From Halosimplex aquaticum (GTDB lineage Archaea > Halobacteriota > Halobacteria > Halobacteriales > Haloarculaceae), in the NCBI RefSeq assembly GCF_028747785.1, contig NZ_CP118158.1, positions 1,054,001 through 1,118,000 of the forward strand: DNA of 64,000 nt. Direction: 5' to 3'. Positions within the stretch are counted from its first letter, which is position 1. Every line of letters starts with the position of its first letter. The position numbers and the translations under genes are program-made. Below the pieces are notes generated by a model. The model worked only from the letters and a program-made list of their open reading frames with translations. It did no database searches and was not told where the DNA came from. Below are positions 9,707-17,936 of this stretch, one piece after another.

Positions 9707-10351
9707 ATGAACCCGAAGATCCTGATTCTCGGTCCGCCGGGCGCCGGCAAAGGCACGCAGAGCGAACGCCTCGCCGACGAGTTCGGCGTCGAACACGTCA
9801 CGACGGGCGACGCGCTCCGCGCGAACAAGGAGATGGACATCAGCGACATGGACCTCGAATACGACACGCCCGGGGAGTACATGGACCAGGGCGATCTGGT
9901 CCCCGACGTCGTCGTCGACGCGATGGTCGAGGAAGCACTCTCGGACCTCGACGGGTTCGTCCTCGACGGGTACCCGCGCAACGGCGACCAGGCCGCGGCG
10001 CTGCGGGAGATGACCGACCTCGACGTCGTGCTCGTGCTCGACGTGCCCGAGGACGAACTCGTCGAACGGCTCACCGGCCGCCGCGTCTGCGAGGACTGCG
10101 GCGCCAACTACCACGTCGAGTTCAACCCGCCCGCGGAGGAGGGCGTCTGCGACAAGTGCGGCGGCGACCTCTACCAGCGCGAGGACGACAACGAGGAGTC
10201 CGTGCGCAACCGGCTGTCGGTCTACCACGAGAACACCGAACCGGTGCTCGAACTGTACGAGGACCACGACGGCTACGTCGAGATCGACGGCGACCAGACG
10301 CCCGACGAGGTCTGGGACGACGTGCGGTCGGCCGTCGAATCCAACGCCTGA
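9707..10351 (+). CDS. adk: Adenylate kinase
   Basis: Catalyses ATP + AMP to 2 ADP in the cytoplasm. The 214-residue protein begins [17 protein letters not shown], with the P-loop at residues 9-17. It has the AMP-binding THVTTGD and DGYPRN motifs, and a LID domain with four cysteines in CEDC and CDKC arrangement, the zinc-binding form of bacterial-type Adk. The start is fixed by family alignment; the frame is open further upstream but antisense to the methyltransferase. It heads a translation-linked group (DUF106, cmk, truB), consistent with the secY-adk region of archaeal ribosomal operons. Confidence 0.96.
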   Translation: MNPKILILGPPGAGKGTQSERLADEFGVEHVTTGDALRANKEMDISDMDLEYDTPGEYMDQGDLVPDVVVDAMVEEALSDLDGFVLDGYPRNGDQAAALREMTDLDVVLVLDVPEDELVERLTGRRVCEDCGANYHVEFNPPAEEGVCDKCGGDLYQREDDNEESVRNRLSVYHENTEPVLELYEDHDGYVEIDGDQTPDEVWDDVRSAVESNA

Positions 10352-10354
10352 ACG

Positions 10355-10423
10355 AGCGTCGACGCGAACGTCCGAAAGACCGTCGACGCGAACCCCCAGA
10401 GACTGCCGACGCGAACGCCTGAG
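10355..10423 (+). repeat. Three tandem imperfect 22-24 bp repeats after adk
   Basis: Units begin at 10355, 10379 and 10402 and share the core CGACGCGAAC. The last unit resembles the adk stop region itself (GAATCCAACGCCTGA against GACGCGAACGCCTGA). This suggests slippage that copied the gene end. Confidence 0.55.
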
Positions 10424-10522
10424 CGGCCGGCCGACCGGGCGGACGAGGCGGCGTGGGCCGCCGATCGACCCCCGCGGCCAGAGTAAAAACTTGATAACGC
10501 ACAAGCCCGGAGATAGATAGCA

Positions 10523-11482
10523 ATGGCACGGACCGCAGAAAAGGCGGAGTCGCTGGCCTCCGAGAGCCAGTCGATGGCCGACGCGCTGGAGCGCGTGCTC
10601 GCAGTCGCCGACGACAAGGGCACCGTCCAGTGGTCGGACGTCAGCGACGACATCACGAGCGGCGAGTGGGGCCGGCTCATCGAGCAGGGCATCCTCGTCG
10701 ACGTCGACGGCGAGGGCTTCGTCGTCGACGACCCCGAAGGCGTCCGCGACGCGCTCGGCATCTCGGCGCCGGAACCCGGCGACGACGCTGGCGGTTCGAG
10801 TTCGAGCGGCACCTCGGACTCGACGTCCACCTCGTCCTCCGCGGACAGCGACGACGAGGACAGCGGGTGGTCTCGCTGGGACAAGATGGCCGCGGTCGCG
10901 ACCATCGCCCTGTTCCTCGGCTACTCGCAAGCGCCGATCCGAAACACGGTCGGGGGCGTCCTCGACATCGCGCTCGACCCGCTGGCCGACGTGCTCCCCT
11001 TCTACATCATGATCCTCGTGCTCGCGGTGTTCACGGGGCTCAACTCGACGATCCTGCAGGGCAAGCTCATGAACATGGACAAGATGGGCGAGTACCAGGA
11101 GCAGATGCAGGAGATCCAGGAGCGCCGCAAGGCCGCCAAGGAGCGCGGCGACGACGAGGCCCTGGAGGAGATCCAGCAGGAGCAGATGGAGGCGATGGGC
11201 GACCAGCTCGGCATGTTCAAAGAGCAGTTCCGCCCGATGGTCTGGATCATGCTCGTCAACATCCCCGTGTTCCTCTGGATCTACTACATGGTCCAGACGG
11301 GCGCGATGGTCGCCGGGGAACCCCCCGTGATGGTCCTGCCGATCATCGGCGGGATCGAGAGCTGGAGCGACCGCATCGGCCCGATGTGGGCGTGGATCAT
11401 CTGGTACTTCGTCTGCTCGATGAGCTTCACCCAGATCGTCCGCAAGGCGCTCAACGTCCAGACGACGCCGAGTTCGTCGTAG
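10523..11482 (+). CDS. DUF106 (EMC3/YidC-superfamily-like) membrane protein
   Basis: A 319-residue protein with an N-terminal cytoplasmic region and an acidic Ser/Asp-rich linker (about 90-115), then a membrane core of the archaeal DUF106 type: a first helix after SRWDKMAAVATIALFLGYS, a charged coiled-coil loop containing KMGEYQEQMQEIQERRKAA and GMFKEQFRPMVWIM, and two final helices. DUF106 proteins are placed in the Oxa1/YidC/EMC3/Get1 superfamily and are expected to help insert proteins into the membrane. In other archaea the gene commonly sits between adk and cmk/truB. Here it follows adk, but cmk is displaced by almost 5 kb. Confidence 0.85.
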   Translation: MARTAEKAESLASESQSMADALERVLAVADDKGTVQWSDVSDDITSGEWGRLIEQGILVDVDGEGFVVDDPEGVRDALGISAPEPGDDAGGSSSSGTSDSTSTSSSADSDDEDSGWSRWDKMAAVATIALFLGYSQAPIRNTVGGVLDIALDPLADVLPFYIMILVLAVFTGLNSTILQGKLMNMDKMGEYQEQMQEIQERRKAAKERGDDEALEEIQQEQMEAMGDQLGMFKEQFRPMVWIMLVNIPVFLWIYYMVQTGAMVAGEPPVMVLPIIGGIESWSDRIGPMWAWIIWYFVCSMSFTQIVRKALNVQTTPSSS

Positions 11483-11616
11483 CGGCCCTCGGATTACCCG
11501 CGCCGCTGAGTGCGTCCGCGGTCCACCCGCGTTCTTGCGAACGGTCGTGGTAGAACAGACGAACGATCTGAGACGATAGGTCACGGTGCCGACCTGACGT
11601 GCGTGGACTCACGGAT

Positions 11617-12453
11617 ATGACGACCAGCGACAAGCGACCCGGAGCGGACCGAACGGCCGACGGAGCCACAGGTGAACCGGAGGCGTCGGCGGACCGAGTG
11701 ACGAGTGACGCAGGCGCGTCGGCCGACGCCGCTGCGAGCGACCCAGAGGCGTCGGCGGATGTCGCTCGGGGCGGGGTGACGTTCGACCGCGCCGGGATAC
11801 GCGCCGGGTTCCTGACCTGCGTCCCGGTCGCGCTCGGCGTCGCCGGCTACGGCATCGCCTTCGGCGTCCTCGCCGACCGGGCCGGGTTGACCGCCGCGGA
11901 GGCGGCCCTGATGAGCGCGACCGTCCTGGCCGGGGCCTCCCAGATCATCGCCGTGGAGCTGTGGGCCGACCCCGTTCCGATAGCGGCGGTCGTACTCGCG
12001 GTCTTCGCGGTGAACCTCCGGTACTCGCTGATGGGCGCCGCGTTGCGGCCGTGGTTCCGGCACCTGTCAGCGCCGCGGGCCTACCTCAGTCTGTTCTTCA
12101 TGGCCGACGAGAACTGGGCGCTGACGATGCGAGAGTTCACGTCCGGGAGTCGGCGCGGCGCGTTCCTGCTCGGGAGTGGTCTCGCAATCTGGGTGTTCTG
12201 GGTCGCCTCGTCGGTCGTCGGCGTCGCCGTCGGCGGCGTGATAGACGACCCGGCCACCTACGGGCTGGACTTCGTCCTCGTCGCGACGTTCGTCGCGCTC
12301 GCGGTCGAACTCTGGGACGGGTCGTCGACGGCCGTCCCGTGGGCGGTCGCGCTGGTGACGGCGCTGGCGACCTCGCAGTTGCTGTCCGGCCAGTGGCACG
12401 TCATCGCGGGCGGTCTCGCCGCCGCCGTCGCCGAGGTGGTCCGCCATGAGTGA
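11617..12453 (+). CDS. azlC: AzlC family branched-chain amino acid exporter, large subunit
   Basis: A 278-residue membrane protein. The N-terminal 50 or so residues are an acidic Ala/Ser/Asp-rich extension. The AzlC core follows, with FLTCVPVALGVAGYGIAFGVLA, the conserved AGASQIIAVELW segment, and NLRYSLMGAALRPWF. AzlC with AzlD forms a branched-chain amino acid efflux pump. The azlD start overlaps the azlC stop by eight bases, so the pair is translationally coupled. I prefer the ATG at 11617 over the GTG at 11599. Confidence 0.9.
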   Translation: MTTSDKRPGADRTADGATGEPEASADRVTSDAGASADAAASDPEASADVARGGVTFDRAGIRAGFLTCVPVALGVAGYGIAFGVLADRAGLTAAEAALMSATVLAGASQIIAVELWADPVPIAAVVLAVFAVNLRYSLMGAALRPWFRHLSAPRAYLSLFFMADENWALTMREFTSGSRRGAFLLGSGLAIWVFWVASSVVGVAVGGVIDDPATYGLDFVLVATFVALAVELWDGSSTAVPWAVALVTALATSQLLSGQWHVIAGGLAAAVAEVVRHE

Positions 12454-12760
12454 CCCGCTCGCGCTCGATCCGAACGTCGTCGTCGTCATCGCGGGCATGG
12501 CCGCCGTCACCTATCTCACGAAGGCCGGCGGGCTGTGGCTGTTGACGCACGTGGGGATCAGCGACCGGGCGGAGGCCGGCCTCGAAGTGCTTCCGGGGGC
12601 CATCGTGGTCGCCGTCCTCGCGCCGGAACTGGCGGCCGGCGGTCCCCCGGAGTGGCTCGCAGGCGCCGTCGTCGCCGCCGTCGCTCTGCGGACGGAGAAC
12701 ATCTTCCTCGCCCTGGTCGTCGGCGTCGGCGCCGTGATCGCGTTTCGCGCCGTCCTGTGA
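12446..12760 (+). CDS. azlD: AzlD family branched-chain amino acid exporter, small subunit
   Basis: A 104-residue protein with about four membrane helices and the family pattern VIAGMAAVTYLTKAGG near the N terminus and EVLPGAIVVAVLAP in the middle. It is the obligate partner of AzlC, encoded in an eight-base overlap with it. Length is normal for AzlD. Confidence 0.9.
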   Translation: MSDPLALDPNVVVVIAGMAAVTYLTKAGGLWLLTHVGISDRAEAGLEVLPGAIVVAVLAPELAAGGPPEWLAGAVVAAVALRTENIFLALVVGVGAVIAFRAVL

Positions 12761-12845
12761 CGGTGGAGCGCACTCGGCCCGGGATCCGGTTTCCGGCGAC
12801 GGGATTCACCACGAGCGGTGCACCGTCGGCGACCCGCTCGACGAC

Positions 12846-13160
12846 GGGACGCTCGCGGCCATCGACGTTCGCGACCTGAAACCACAGCGGTGACACGAGG
12901 CGCTCCTCGAAATCTTCGACGACCTTGGTCCGAACGAGGGATTCACGCTGGTGAACGACCACGACGCGAAGCCGCTCTATGACCAGTTCGACGCCGAGGC
13001 CGGGCCGGAGTTTCTCTGGGAGTTCCTGGCGTGTAATCCCGGAGCGTTCCGAGTACTGGTCGGGAAGGCCGAGTCGATGGTCGACGACGGCGTCGATAAA
13101 CAACTCGAGGCCCCGTTCTGCGGATATCGGCCCGGTATCGGACTGGTGTTTCGAGAGTAG
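12846..13160 (+). pseudogene. DUF2249 domain gene with an in-frame stop
   Basis: Reading one frame from about 12846 gives TLAAIDVRDLKPQR, then TGA at 12891-12893, then HEALLEIFDDLGPNEGF and LVNDHDAKPLYDQFDAEAG, which matches the small DUF2249 domain (DVRDL...LVNDHDPKPLYYQ). The stop falls inside the domain, and I see no good start codon before it. A shorter open frame begins at GTG 12951 but would lack half the domain. It lies at the edge of the origin region, between azlD and the first ORB repeat. Confidence 0.6.
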
Positions 13161-13185
13161 TGAGAACGGTCGAACTCAGTTCGGT

Positions 13186-13373
13186 CACACCCCGTGTGCG
13201 AAGTGAAATTCGCCGATCGAGCGAGGTTGTGGCTGTGGAGAGACTGCTTGGATTTCAGCCTAGATCCCGGCACTTGCTCACCTCCACACTCCCGTACGTG
13301 TCACTGTGGCCTCACGTGTCTCCACGCCCTTGCGTACCTCCACGCCCCCACACCCCGTGTGCGAGATGAAATC
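13186..13373 (-). repeat. Two ORB-like repeats in reverse orientation (left side of origin)
   Basis: Copies at 13186-13210 and 13349-13373 read on the minus strand as (A/G)ATTTCA, two variable bases, then TCGCACACGGGGTGTG. They match the right-hand copies across the AT-rich stretch and point away from it, with the G-string outward. Origin recognition boxes of haloarchaea typically carry such a G-string and are bound by Orc1/Cdc6. Confidence 0.7.
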
Positions 13374-13429
13374 GGAAGTGAAGGGCTGGCGGGTTCCCGG
13401 ACAAACAGGCACCGATATCGGGATTCGAC

Positions 13430-13580
13430 CGAGAATAACAGACTGAGTCGCTGAAAACGATAGATCTCGATCCGATGCTAGAAACAGGAGGTTTTATGAT
13501 TGAATGTTGTAAACTGAGTCCGTAGTACAACTAGGGTCCGGCGTTTAGATAATGACACATTGATTATATCACTCCGGCCG
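13430..13580. other. Probable replication origin core: AT-rich unwinding region
   Basis: A markedly AT-rich stretch in an otherwise GC-rich genome, most extreme around 13475-13575 (for example GAGGTTTTATGATTGAATG and GTTTAGATAATGACACATTG). It lies between inverted ORB-like repeats at 13186/13349 and 13685/13872, just upstream of an orc1/cdc6 gene. This arrangement matches known haloarchaeal origins. No open frame here looks like protein. Confidence 0.62.
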
Positions 13581-13684
13581 CGTGGACGAGACCTGTTGAG
13601 TTTCCCCTATCGATAGACCACAGACGTCGTGTTTCCGGACTCACGCCCGAAGGCACTGCGACAGACGGGGTGACGACCTGTCGC

Positions 13685-13997
13685 AATTTCATCTCGCACA
13701 CGGGGTGTGGGGGACGCCGAACTCACCCAGATCCGCTCGAACACAGCCGCCCAGATCGATACGGATGCTATCGATATACGGTCAGCGCGAATTCAACGCG
13801 AATTCGAATCACGAACACGCAAACACGGGTGAGACGGACAGTCATTTCGAGAGGACAGTCGGACCGCACGGAATTTCACTTCGCACACGGGGTGTGTGGC
13901 GGGAATTGATCTCGCCGGCGGTCGGCTGGACGTCGGCGGTCGGCCCTGTGATACGCTCCGATCCGCAGAAAAACGGCGTATTTAATCTCGCACACGG
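13685..13997 (+). repeat. Three ORB-like repeats in forward orientation (right side of origin)
   Basis: Full copies at 13685-13709 and 13872-13896, and a decayed copy near 13979-13997 that keeps TCGCACACGG but loses the G-string. The AATTTCA end faces the AT-rich region and the GGGG end faces the orc gene. The last copy lies just upstream of the orc promoter, which could let the initiator regulate its own gene. Confidence 0.68.
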
Positions 13998-14006
13998 TCT
14001 CGGGGC

Positions 14007-14016
14007 ATATTTATAG
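14007..14016 (+). promoter_or_regulatory. TATA box of orc1/cdc6
   Basis: CATATTTATA is 22-31 bases before the ATG at 14038, the spacing of a leaderless haloarchaeal transcript. Confidence 0.55.
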
Positions 14017-14037
14017 GACGAGGTTGAGACGGATAGC

Positions 14038-15384
14038 ATGGCCAACGGCGACGATACCCCGTCTCTCTCGCAGTCCATCAAGGGGCGCCTCCAGGAGGGC
14101 GTGCAGAACTCCGTCTTCAAGGACAAGGGGCTACTCGACCCCGACGTCGTCATCGACGAAGACCGCATCGTGGGTCGCGAACAGCAACTCGAAGATATCA
14201 TCACGTACCTCCGCCCGGCGCTACAGGGAAACAAACCGCCGAATATGCTGCTCTACGGGCCGTCCGGGACCGGGAAGTCGCTGATCATCAACGCCGTCTG
14301 CGAACAGGTCCTGGAGCTTTCGAACTCCCAAGACGACCGCTTCGGCGTCATCAGGATCAACTGCCAGACGATCAAGTCCCACGACCGGGCCGTCTATCGG
14401 CTCGCGAAGAACGCCGCGACCGAAGCGGGCGTCGACCTCGGCGTCCCCGAGAGCGGGATCTCGACCGATCAGAAGCTCAACCGCTTCTACGAGATCCTGA
14501 GCGACAACTTCGACTCGGTCATCATCATCCTCGACGAGGTCGACCTCCTCGTCGGTCGCCAGCGCGACCCCAACGCCGAACCCGCATATTCGAAACTCCT
14601 CTATCAGCTCTCCCGGGCGACCCAGCTCGGCCGGATCGACGGGCACGTCTCGGTCGCCGCGCTCACCAACGACCCCCGGTTCATGGAGGACCTCGACGGC
14701 CGCGCGGAGAGTTCGTTCAACCCGCAAGACGTGGTCTTTCAGGACTACGACGCCAACCAGCTCCAGGCGATCCTCGAACGCCGCCGTGACGCCTATCAGG
14801 ACGGGGTTCTCGAAGACGGGATCATCCCGCTCAGCGCCGCGTTCGCCGCCCAGGACCACGGCGACGCGCGGAAGGCCATCGACCTCTTCCGGAAGGCCGG
14901 CGAGATCGCCGACCGGGAGGGCGAGGAGTCGGTCCGCGAGGACCACGTCAGAGGCGCCCAGGAAGAGGCCGAACGCGATCGCACGCTGACCCAGATGCAG
15001 GGGCTCTCCGCCCAGAAGAAGCTCTCGCTGTACGCGACCGCCGTCGTCCCAGTCTACTCCAACCGCAGTCTGAACGCGGTCCCGAGCACCGTCGCCTATC
15101 GGGTCTACCAGTACCTGACGAGTCTCGTCGACACCGAGGAGAAGTCCCGCGACTCGTACCTCCGATACATGAGCGAGGCGGAGACGTACAACTTCATCAC
15201 GTCGGAGAAACGCGGTCGCGGGTACGGGAGCGGCGTCCACAAGGAGTACACGTTCATCGACGACCCGAAGGTCGTCGCCGAGACCCTGCAGGCGGACATC
15301 CGCCTCGAAGCCGTCGAGAACAACGAAGACCTCATCGAATCAGTCGTCACCGCGCAAGTCGCGGAGTTCTTCGAAGAACACTGA
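14038..15384 (+). CDS. orc1: Orc1/Cdc6 family replication initiator
   Basis: A 448-residue AAA+ ATPase that binds origin boxes and starts DNA replication. Walker A is GPSGTGKS (74-81), Walker B is ILDEVD (164-169), and sensor 1 is in VSVAALTND near residue 205. The C-terminal third (about 330-448) is the winged-helix DNA-binding domain. It is flanked on both sides by about a dozen ORB-like repeats, so it is very likely the cognate initiator of this origin. Haloarchaea carry many Orc paralogs, each tied to its own box sequence, so the number of the paralog cannot be assigned here. Confidence 0.93.
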   Translation: MANGDDTPSLSQSIKGRLQEGVQNSVFKDKGLLDPDVVIDEDRIVGREQQLEDIITYLRPALQGNKPPNMLLYGPSGTGKSLIINAVCEQVLELSNSQDDRFGVIRINCQTIKSHDRAVYRLAKNAATEAGVDLGVPESGISTDQKLNRFYEILSDNFDSVIIILDEVDLLVGRQRDPNAEPAYSKLLYQLSRATQLGRIDGHVSVAALTNDPRFMEDLDGRAESSFNPQDVVFQDYDANQLQAILERRRDAYQDGVLEDGIIPLSAAFAAQDHGDARKAIDLFRKAGEIADREGEESVREDHVRGAQEEAERDRTLTQMQGLSAQKKLSLYATAVVPVYSNRSLNAVPSTVAYRVYQYLTSLVDTEEKSRDSYLRYMSEAETYNFITSEKRGRGYGSGVHKEYTFIDDPKVVAETLQADIRLEAVENNEDLIESVVTAQVAEFFEEH

Positions 15385-15404
15385 CGAAACGCGGTCCCAA
15401 CGCG

Positions 15405-15989
15405 GATTTCATTTCGCACACGGGGTGTCTCCCCGCCCGAACCGGGACGTTCACCGTCCGCGAATTCATTTCGCACACGGGGAGCCACACCGGGAGCAGT
15501 CCCCCGATTTCCGCTCGTCAATTCATCTCGCACATGGGGTGGCAGTCAGTAGCACTCCGATTCATCTTGCACGTGGGGCGTCCGGAGCGGACCACGTCGT
15601 CTCTCGAACGGACTCGTCGAACGGGCGTCAGACAAATCATCTCGCACACGGGGTGTCTGGCCCGCTTCTCCGGACGTTGGCACTGGACATTGGGTTGTCT
15701 GTTCCCGTTTTCGGTCGCACAGACCGAGGTGGTCTACCGCTTCATCGAGTCTTCCACCGAATTATCGATCCACGAGTGGGCTCGCAGCCCGTCCGACGCT
15801 CGCAGAACTGAATGTGCGGGGTTGTGTCGAAGTCCTGCGATTCTGTGAACCGGACCGATGGCGCCAATTTCACTTCGCACATGGGGTGGATCCCCCGTTT
15901 TCGTCCCCGCATTTCAACCGTCCAATTAAGGTGTTCCGATACCGACCCCTCCGATAGTATCAACGAATTCACCACTCACGCGGGGTGGG
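15405..15989 (+). repeat. Seven ORB-like repeats downstream of orc1, all in one orientation
   Basis: Copies at 15405-15429, 15462-15486, 15519-15543, 15558-15582, 15633-15657, 15866-15890 and a decayed one at 15965-15989. Best-kept core is TCGCACACGGGGTGT; later copies vary to CACATGGGG or CACGTGGGG. The first three are spaced 57 bases apart, and the next at 39 and 75. All point the same way. The 15385-16324 stretch holds no other gene I can support. Confidence 0.65.
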
Positions 15990-16081
15990 GACGACTCGTC
16001 CCCGACGACTGGTTCGACCTCCTCCGGTTACTCGCTGGCGGCTACCGCGACGTCCGATTCGTGTTTTACTGGCACCACTGA
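15985..16081 (+). pseudogene. Possible C-terminal fragment of a lost gene
   Basis: The last 30 codons of an open frame (GRLVPDDWFDLLRLLAGGY then RDVRFVFYWHH, stop at 16079) read like a real protein end. The frame before them runs through ORB repeats and does not. The parent family is not recognised. It may be a gene tail left when the origin segment was inserted or rearranged. Confidence 0.2.
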
Positions 16082-16324
16082 GGAACGGACTGACTGCCTG
16101 TTCACCCCACCCTGAACGAAGAACAGTGATGCCCGGTGGGTGGCCTGATTCGAGTGAATCCGACGACAGGCAGTTGGTGTTTGTCGAGCGCAACACCACC
16201 GATCAGACAATTAGAGCCGTTTCGATGGCTGGGCCGCGAAACGAGCGCGTGTCACCTATCGCGACTCTCACTCTGGCAGCCTGTGGTTCGTAACGTCTTT
16301 TTACCGACCGCTCGCACGTCAGGT

Positions 16325-16903
16325 ATGTTGATAACCGTCTCCGGTCCCGCTGGGAGCGGAAAGACGACCTTCGCCGAGGCGCTCGCTGACGCGCTGGAGT
16401 ACGACTACGTCAGCGGCGGCGACATCTTCCGCTCGCTGGCGGACGAACGCGGCCACTCGCTCGTCGAGTTCAACAAACTCGCCGAGGAGGACGACCAGGT
16501 CGACCGCGACCTCGACCGACGGCTCAGGGAGATCGCGAGCGAACGCGACGACATCGTCCTCGAGTCGCGACTGGCGGGCTGGATGGCCGGCGACCACGCC
16601 GACCTCAAGTTCTGGCTCGACGCGCCGTTCGAGGTCCGTATCGACCGTATCGCCGACCGCGAGGACAAGTCCGCCGAGACCGCCCGCCGAGAGACCTCCG
16701 AGCGCGCCGAGAGTGAGGCCAAACGGTATCAGGAGTACTACAACATCGACATCGAGGACCGCTCGATCTACGATCTGGTGATCAACACGGCACGGTGGAG
16801 CCCGGAGACGGAAGTCGAGATCGCGCTCTCGGCAGTAGAGTCCTACGACCCCGCCGACGACGAGGGGAAAACGCCCGTCACCGCGGTCGAATACGACTTC
16901 TGA
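16325..16903 (+). CDS. cmk: Cytidylate kinase, archaeal type
   Basis: Phosphorylates CMP/dCMP with ATP. The 192-residue protein starts [18 protein letters not shown], with the P-loop at residues 7-14, followed by GGDIFR and the substrate-binding region ESRLAGW. A T-rich box (GTCTTTTTAC, 16294-16303) lies about 25-30 bases before the ATG, suggesting a leaderless transcript. Its stop overlaps the truB start by one base. In many archaea cmk directly follows DUF106, from which it is separated here by azlCD and an origin. Confidence 0.92.
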   Translation: MLITVSGPAGSGKTTFAEALADALEYDYVSGGDIFRSLADERGHSLVEFNKLAEEDDQVDRDLDRRLREIASERDDIVLESRLAGWMAGDHADLKFWLDAPFEVRIDRIADREDKSAETARRETSERAESEAKRYQEYYNIDIEDRSIYDLVINTARWSPETEVEIALSAVESYDPADDEGKTPVTAVEYDF

Positions 16904-17772
16904 TGGCGCTCCGCGGCCCGCCCGACGACCGGTCCGTCGACGCGCTCCTGGAATTCGGCGTCGTCAACCTCGACAAGCCGCCGGGCCCGTCGGCTCACCA
17001 GGTCGCCGCCTGGGTGCGCGACATGGCAGGCGTCGACCGCGCCGCCCACGCCGGGACGCTCGACCCGAAGGTGACCGGTTGTCTGCCGATGCTGCTCGGC
17101 GACGCCACGCGGATGGCACAGGTCTTCGACGACAGCGTCAAGGAGTACGTCGCCGTGCTCGAACTGCACGGCCCCGCGCCCGCCGACTTCGAATCCGTGC
17201 TCGCCGAGTTCGAGGGAAACATCTACCAGAAGCCGCCGAAGAAGAGCGCGGTCGTCCGCCGCCTGCGCTCGCGGGAGATCTACCAGTTGAACGCGATCGA
17301 AGTCGAGGACCGCCGGGCGCTGCTGCAGATCCGCTGCGAGAGCGGGACGTACGTCCGCAAACTCTGTCACGACCTCGGGCTGGCGCTCGGCACCGGTGCA
17401 CACATGGGCCACTTGCGCCGGACGACGACCGGTTCGTTCGACGACACGGATCTCTCGTCGCTGTACGACCTCGCCGACGCACTCGCGTGGGCAGAGGAGG
17501 GTGACACCGATGCGTTGCGCGAGGTCGTTCAGCCGGCCGAACGGGCGCTCGTCGACCTGCCGGGCGCGACCATCGCGGAGAGCGCCGCCCGCGAGGTGGC
17601 CGAGGGTGCGCCCGTCTACGCGCCCGGACTGCTGGAAATCGACGACGTGTTTCGGGGTGACTTGCTCGCCTGCTACACGCCCGACGGCGCTGCGGTCTGT
17701 CTCGGCACGCTCGCCGGCGATCCCGAGGCCGACGAAGGGGTGGTAATCGAGCTCGAACGGGTGCTGGTCTGA
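16903..17772 (+). CDS. truB: tRNA/rRNA pseudouridine synthase TruB/Cbf5
   Basis: A 289-residue pseudouridine synthase. Archaeal Cbf5 works with Nop10, Gar1 and L7Ae as the catalytic subunit of H/ACA guide RNPs and also modifies tRNA position 55. The signature HAGTLDPKVTG, with the catalytic Asp near residue 47, is visible, as are YQKPPKKSAVVRR and the VRKLCHDLG motif. A C-terminal PUA domain covers about 205-285. ATG 16903 overlaps the cmk stop (TGATG), so the two genes are coupled. A tRNA-Pro gene follows after 50 bases. Confidence 0.94.
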   Translation: MALRGPPDDRSVDALLEFGVVNLDKPPGPSAHQVAAWVRDMAGVDRAAHAGTLDPKVTGCLPMLLGDATRMAQVFDDSVKEYVAVLELHGPAPADFESVLAEFEGNIYQKPPKKSAVVRRLRSREIYQLNAIEVEDRRALLQIRCESGTYVRKLCHDLGLALGTGAHMGHLRRTTTGSFDDTDLSSLYDLADALAWAEEGDTDALREVVQPAERALVDLPGATIAESAAREVAEGAPVYAPGLLEIDDVFRGDLLACYTPDGAAVCLGTLAGDPEADEGVVIELERVLV

Positions 17773-17822
17773 CGAACCGAAAGCGAAGGGCTTAATCAGG
17801 GTAGGCTCATCTGCCAATACGC

Positions 17823-17893
17823 GGGACCGTGGGGTAGCGGTATCCTCGGCGCATGGGGTGCGTCGGACCTGAGTTCGAATCTCGGCGGTCCCA
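17823..17893 (+). tRNA. tRNA-Pro (anticodon GGG)
   Basis: A 71-base cloverleaf. Acceptor GGGACCG pairs with CGGTCCC. The anticodon stem GGCGC/GCGTC (one G-U pair) encloses the loop ATGGGGT, giving anticodon GGG. The T arm is CTGAG-TTCGAAT-CTCGG. The discriminator base is A and CCA is not encoded. Box A-like CTTAATC lies about 30 bases upstream. The 3' end is the target of an integrated element but remains intact. Confidence 0.95.
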
Positions 17894-17898
17894 TCAAA
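17881..17898 (+). repeat. Left attachment site (tRNA-Pro 3' end)
   Basis: CTCGGCGGTCCCATCAAA, 18 bp, covers the last 13 bases of tRNA-Pro and 5 bases beyond. It recurs exactly at 25327-25344, just after a tyrosine integrase gene. Confidence 0.85.
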
Positions 17899-17914
17899 CT
17901 TTCTACAAGATGCC

Positions 17915-17936
17915 CACACCCGAAGCCTCGGGTGTG
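17915..17936 (+). terminator. Hairpin after tRNA-Pro at the element edge
   Basis: CACACCCGA pairs perfectly with TCGGGTGTG around a four-base loop. It could end tRNA transcription or shield the element's first gene. No T-run follows. Confidence 0.35.

Noticed and set aside
8993..11584. A single 863-codon open frame on the minus strand
   Set aside because: Only the last 207 codons (methyltransferase) read as protein. The rest is antisense to adk and DUF106 and is an artefact of high-GC DNA.
13186..15989. CRISPR array from regularly recurring 25-base repeats
   Set aside because: Spacing is irregular, repeats occur in both orientations and flank an orc gene, and no cas genes are present.
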